A model generated the notes under the pieces. The model searched no databases, was not told the origin of the DNA, and saw nothing but the letters and a program-made list of their open reading frames with translations. Position numbers and translations under genes: made by a program. Source: an uncultured bacterium (GTDB lineage: Bacteria > Desulfobacterota > Desulfobulbia > Desulfobulbales > Desulfobulbaceae). Taken from it: a stretch of DNA of 8,986 bases. Numbering within the stretch: the first letter of the stretch is position 1; each line of letters starts with the position of its first letter. This document shows positions 6,108 through 8,986 of this stretch, in pieces. The DNA lies in contig CAITZN010000546.1 in NCBI GenBank assembly GCA_903896915.1, forward strand, positions 1-8,986, given 5' to 3'.

Positions 6108-7133
6108 TTAGGAGTGCACAGGTTTCACCTCTTGCTTGAGCAGGCAGCAGGAAATACGATGGATCGGTGTGCCATCCGGATGGTAGCTGATATTGTCCGG
6201 CTGCAGCAGACGGTTCATGACGCAGCCCTCCGCGATGTTGAGCGGAAAGAAACGGTCTTCGTTCAAACCGTCTCGATGGAGCAACTGATTGTCCTCGATA
6301 CAGTAGCTGTGGATGGGATGATCTTCGCAGAGCGGGCACTGGTAGACCCGACCATTGGGAAAGATAAAAAAATTCTCGGCCACGATCCCGGCACATTGGA
6401 AGGGTTCATCATGGTCCAGATAAACCTTGGGATAGATGACGTGGATGCCCATACGGGCGGCTTCTTCAGCCACTCGGGGGACAACGGCGAGCCACTGTTC
6501 CGGTTCGACCTGCCAGTTGATGGTTGCTGCCGGCTTGGTTATTGCCGGATTGCCCCGCAGACCTATCACTTGGATAAAAAATCGCCGTACCCCGAGATCT
6601 GCAAGTAAAGCGGGCATCCGGTGCAGGTGTTTGATGTTGAGGCTGGAAACCGTATAGATGAGGCTAGTGGCGAATCCGCCAGCCACCGCCTTACGGATAT
6701 TGTCGGTGCAGACCGCAAAAACGCCTTGGCCGCGGATAGGATCATTCACTGCCACATCCGGCCCATCGAGACTGAAACTGAGATAATCGAGTTCCTGCGG
6801 CGTAACCTTGGCCAACAAGTCATTGAAGAGGTAGCCGTTGGTATCGACGGTCACCGAGTAGCGCATCGACTTTGCTGCCTTGATGATGGCCGCCAACTCA
6901 GGATGTAGGGTGGGTTCACCACCGAGGAGGATAAGATTGGTCTGCCGCTCAGGCCTTGCAAACAGCTTGAGCCACTGGAGCACAGTGGCCAGTGGCAGGG
7001 TGGCAGTGCCATGCTGAGTTGGATTGATGTAGCAGTGGCGACAGGCAAGATTGCAGGCGGTAAGCAGATGTAAGAAAACATTGCGCTCCCCTGGTTGGAA
7101 CCCGACGGTTCGAGCGATCGGTCCGTTGCTCAT
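6108..7133 (-). CDS. Radical SAM protein with SPASM/Twitch-like cysteine-rich C-terminus, substrate unknown
   Basis: Radical SAM enzyme of 341 residues; these use a [4Fe-4S] cluster and S-adenosylmethionine to make a 5'-deoxyadenosyl radical. The cluster motif CNLACRHC gives Cys27, Cys31 and Cys34. GGEP at 71-74 is the SAM-binding motif, and SLDGP (121-125) is the usual strand. The second half has Cys247 (CAG), Cys266 and Cys269 (FPNGRVYQCPLC), Cys278, Cys304 and Cys329-330; the CAG...FPNGRVYQC layout resembles SPASM/Twitch domains that hold extra iron-sulphur clusters in peptide- and cofactor-modifying enzymes. No precursor peptide gene was found beside it. The start overlaps the deaminase stop in ATGA (7130-7133) and has GGAGGAG (7148-7142) eight bases upstream, so the two are co-translated. 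It could be a peptide maturase, a cofactor enzyme or a nucleoside-modifying enzyme; the sequence does not decide. Confidence 0.9.
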   Translation of the reverse strand: MSNGPIARTVGFQPGERNVFLHLLTACNLACRHCYINPTQHGTATLPLATVLQWLKLFARPERQTNLILLGGEPTLHPELAAIIKAAKSMRYSVTVDTNGYLFNDLLAKVTPQELDYLSFSLDGPDVAVNDPIRGQGVFAVCTDNIRKAVAGGFATSLIYTVSSLNIKHLHRMPALLADLGVRRFFIQVIGLRGNPAITKPAATINWQVEPEQWLAVVPRVAEEAARMGIHVIYPKVYLDHDEPFQCAGIVAENFFIFPNGRVYQCPLCEDHPIHSYCIEDNQLLHRDGLNEDRFFPLNIAEGCVMNRLLQPDNISYHPDGTPIHRISCCLLKQEVKPVHS

Positions 7134-7651
7134 TGCTTCGGCTCCTCCAGCGGTTGCGCCAGGGTATAGCGGGCGAGCAGACTGTCCTGCCAGTAGGCCC
7201 CGCTTTGAAAGAACTGTTGGAAGAGGTGCAGGCTCTCTGAGCGCAGCACCCGATCAAGCAGATGGACCCGCATCTGAGCGTACAGGGTATTGAGCATGTA
7301 CAAAGGCAAATTGACCCCACCGCCCATGACATCCTCATAGGCCCAGACAAAAGAGCGTATACCGGAGAGCAGCATGGTCGAGTAGCACATCAAGCAAGGC
7401 TCCATGGTCGAATAGACAGTCACCTTGCCCAAATCCAATCCGGGCTGCTCTGCAATCAAGCGCCGCAGAGTAAGAACCTCGGCATGGTCGATCTCATTGC
7501 GACAGAGCTCACCGCTGTTTTGCCGCCGCCCCCTGGTCAGGATGCGCCCTTCGGCAACCATAACACAGCCTACCGGAAACTCTCCATCACGCAAAGCCAG
7601 CCGCGCCTCATCCAGGGCGATGGCCATATACTGTTCGTGTTCGTTGCTCAT
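7130..7651 (-). CDS. Zinc-dependent nucleoside/CMP-type deaminase-fold protein (TadA-like, substrate uncertain)
   Basis: Cytidine deaminase-fold protein of 173 residues. The zinc site is visible as HAE (56-58, His ligand and catalytic Glu) and PCLMC (85-89, Cys86 and Cys89 ligands). GEFPVGCVMV (23-32) is the usual N-terminal strand, and LLDRVLRSESLHLFQQFF (131-148) resembles the C-terminal part of TadA and guanine deaminases. It differs from tRNA adenosine deaminases: IDHAE stands where TadA usually has a small residue before HAE, and MEPCLMCYSTMLLSGI with WAYEDVMGG is divergent. It may act on a free base, nucleoside or nucleotide. No Shine-Dalgarno precedes the ATG at 7651; Met9 is an alternative. 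It has its own promoter just after the zinc-ribbon gene and shares an ATGA junction with the radical SAM gene, which suggests the two work on one pathway. Confidence 0.87.
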   Translation of the reverse strand: MSNEHEQYMAIALDEARLALRDGEFPVGCVMVAEGRILTRGRRQNSGELCRNEIDHAEVLTLRRLIAEQPGLDLGKVTVYSTMEPCLMCYSTMLLSGIRSFVWAYEDVMGGGVNLPLYMLNTLYAQMRVHLLDRVLRSESLHLFQQFFQSGAYWQDSLLARYTLAQPLEEPKQ

Positions 7652-7705
7652 AGGTTTGGATAATCAAAGGATAAGAAAAGGGATGCTGCCATGTCACAGG
7701 CCCCA

Positions 7706-7734
7706 GCTATACCACGGAGCCGGATGCCTGTCAA
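7706..7734 (-). promoter_or_regulatory. Sigma70-type promoter for the deaminase-radical SAM pair
   Basis: On the minus strand TTGACA (7734-7729, perfect) is followed after exactly 17 bases by TATAGC (7711-7706, four of six), preceded by TGG as in extended -10 promoters. It begins two bases after the stop codon of the zinc-ribbon gene, giving a leader of about 48 bases before the deaminase ATG. This pair can therefore be expressed apart from the upstream gene, although no terminator separates them. Confidence 0.6.
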
Positions 7735-7736
7735 AA

Positions 7737-8978
7737 TCAGAGACTGCGGCTGAACTGAAGAATATTCTTGGCAATCGCCACGCCGGTTTCGGGCTGCAAC
7801 CAGTCGTACCCCTTATCGATAAACGGCAGATAGACCAACTGTATCCGTACCTCGGTCAACTCCACCTGGGGGAGATGGGGATAGATGAGTCGTGGGCTGG
7901 CGGTGGAAGCAGCCAGCATGACCTTGACCGCCTGCTTGGCCTCCGATGCCGGTAGCGTCACCGGGAACAGATCCGGTGATACCCTGCCGGGGACAGGGTT
8001 GATTTTCCACTGGCCTAAGGTGGCCTGACGTCCGGCCTGCAGAAAAATTTTCGGCCGCAGCTTGACCCCGGGTATCCAAAAACTCATAATTCGCTCCCCC
8101 CACTCGGCCCTGGGAAGAAAGGGTTGATTGGTTTTGACGACGAAATCGGCAAAACTGTAGATTGAAAGGACTGGGATATGGGCGGCGATTTTCCAGAACG
8201 GCAGATACAGGGGCGTGGCGGCATCGCCGGGATGCAGACACCAGTCGACCCCGGTCAAGCCGTCCGCTCCGAAGGCCCAGGCTGATTGACAATTAGCGCA
8301 GGTCATCACCTGGCAATCTCCAGCCCCATCCAAGCCAGCTCCACACTTGGGACAGAGGCTAGCCTGGAACCGTACCTTCCAGTCCTCGTCAAAGACCTCG
8401 CCCTGAAGAGGATATCCGGCCAACTCTTCGAAACCGGCGAGCCGCAGGTCGCTGACCCCGTCATAAAGGGACTGCTGTTTGGCTACCAGGGGCAGATAGA
8501 TATAGCTGAGGTTCTCGCCAATATAAGCACGGTGATATAGATCTTTGCCGGCCTGGCCGGTAAGACCGCTGATGGCAGCCGCCTTTTCCAAGATAACGCT
8601 GGGCTTGAGGGTCTGCGGCAGATAACGGCCACCTGTTTCTCGATCAATCCGGGAGAGGTGCATGGCCTGCGGCCGCACCCCAAGCGACGGAGGCACACCC
8701 GGTACCGGGTTAGCAGACTGAGTGGTATCGACCACCCGGTGCTCGATACCTTCAGCTGTTACCAGAAAAATAGTTCCTTTGAAACGGATATAGGGCGCCA
8801 GCAGCGACTCGGCCGATGCAGCAACCCCAGCCGACATGGGCAGGGTATAACGAAAGGGGCCGTTGCTCTGCAGATAGTTTCTGGTACCACAGAAGGTGCA
8901 GGTCAACAGTCGATCTGTCTCGGTAAGGATGACAGAGGCTCCGCACTGCGGGCAGTTCTGTTTGACTTGAAGATCCAT
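7737..8978 (-). CDS. Double zinc-ribbon protein of unknown function
   Basis: Soluble protein of 413 residues that I do not recognise as a named family. An N-terminal zinc ribbon has CPQCG (Cys9, Cys12) and CTFCG (Cys27, Cys30). A second, central one has CPKCG (Cys209, Cys212) and CANC (Cys227, Cys230), with an extra Cys222. Between and after them a similar short strand recurs: APYIRFKG (about 61-68), IYLPLVAKQ (160-168), LYLPFWKIA (257-265) and VYLPFIDKG (382-390), suggesting a duplicated beta domain. No signal peptide or clear membrane span is seen. The ATG at 8978 is preferred over the TTG one codon earlier. It shares its A with an upstream TGA (8980-8978), a TGATG junction typical of operons, so another gene probably ends there outside the window. 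Function is not inferable beyond likely metal binding. Confidence 0.82.
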   Translation of the reverse strand: MDLQVKQNCPQCGASVILTETDRLLTCTFCGTRNYLQSNGPFRYTLPMSAGVAASAESLLAPYIRFKGTIFLVTAEGIEHRVVDTTQSANPVPGVPPSLGVRPQAMHLSRIDRETGGRYLPQTLKPSVILEKAAAISGLTGQAGKDLYHRAYIGENLSYIYLPLVAKQQSLYDGVSDLRLAGFEELAGYPLQGEVFDEDWKVRFQASLCPKCGAGLDGAGDCQVMTCANCQSAWAFGADGLTGVDWCLHPGDAATPLYLPFWKIAAHIPVLSIYSFADFVVKTNQPFLPRAEWGERIMSFWIPGVKLRPKIFLQAGRQATLGQWKINPVPGRVSPDLFPVTLPASEAKQAVKVMLAASTASPRLIYPHLPQVELTEVRIQLVYLPFIDKGYDWLQPETGVAIAKNILQFSRSL

Positions 8979-8986
8979 CAATCCAT

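Noticed and set aside
6114..7663. Several plus-strand frames (up to 176 codons) across the radical SAM and deaminase genes
   Set aside because: Antisense shadows of genes whose motifs (CxxxCxxC, GGEP, HAE, PCxxC) are unambiguous on the minus strand.
1..8986. CRISPR arrays, tRNA/rRNA genes, insertion sequences, attachment sites
   Set aside because: I looked for regularly spaced repeats, cloverleaf-like segments, transposase motifs and terminal inverted repeats and saw none.

Overview
The window looks like chromosomal DNA of an anaerobic or facultative respiratory bacterium, most likely a deltaproteobacterium / Desulfobacterota (Desulfobulbales-like). The grounds are a NrfHA nitrite reductase pair, a Tat operon, a large chemoreceptor and SPASM-type radical SAM enzymology at moderate GC. 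The phylum is inferred from gene content and protein resemblance; no marker gene is present.

Left part (1-2175): nrfH and nrfA lie on the minus strand, with nrfA cut by the window edge just inside its fifth haem motif. Together they form a quinol-dependent periplasmic system reducing nitrite (and NO) to ammonium. Divergent from them, across a 286-base intergenic region, is a small cysteine-rich YgbA-family gene. That family is known in enterobacteria as nitric-oxide induced, so the locus looks like a nitrite/NO respiration and stress unit.

Middle (2187-6066): a tatB-tatC operon (8-base overlap) makes the twin-arginine translocase. A 477-base non-coding stretch follows, then a long chemoreceptor gene with a CZB-like zinc-binding segment in its predicted periplasmic region. 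The tat operon and the chemoreceptor gene are each preceded by the same inverted repeat, TTGAC-N7-GTCAA, whose left arm can serve as a -35 box. The chemoreceptor leader also has two hairpins that cannot form together. A strong, probably bidirectional terminator separates this gene from the convergent genes to its right.

Right part (6108-8978, minus strand): a double-zinc-ribbon protein of unknown function, then a tightly coupled pair of a zinc-dependent deaminase-fold protein and a radical SAM/SPASM-like protein (ATGA overlap, own promoter). I do not recognise a named pathway for this trio. The deaminase-radical SAM pair is the best candidate in the window for an undescribed biochemical system, possibly nucleoside or peptide modification, but its substrate cannot be read from sequence.
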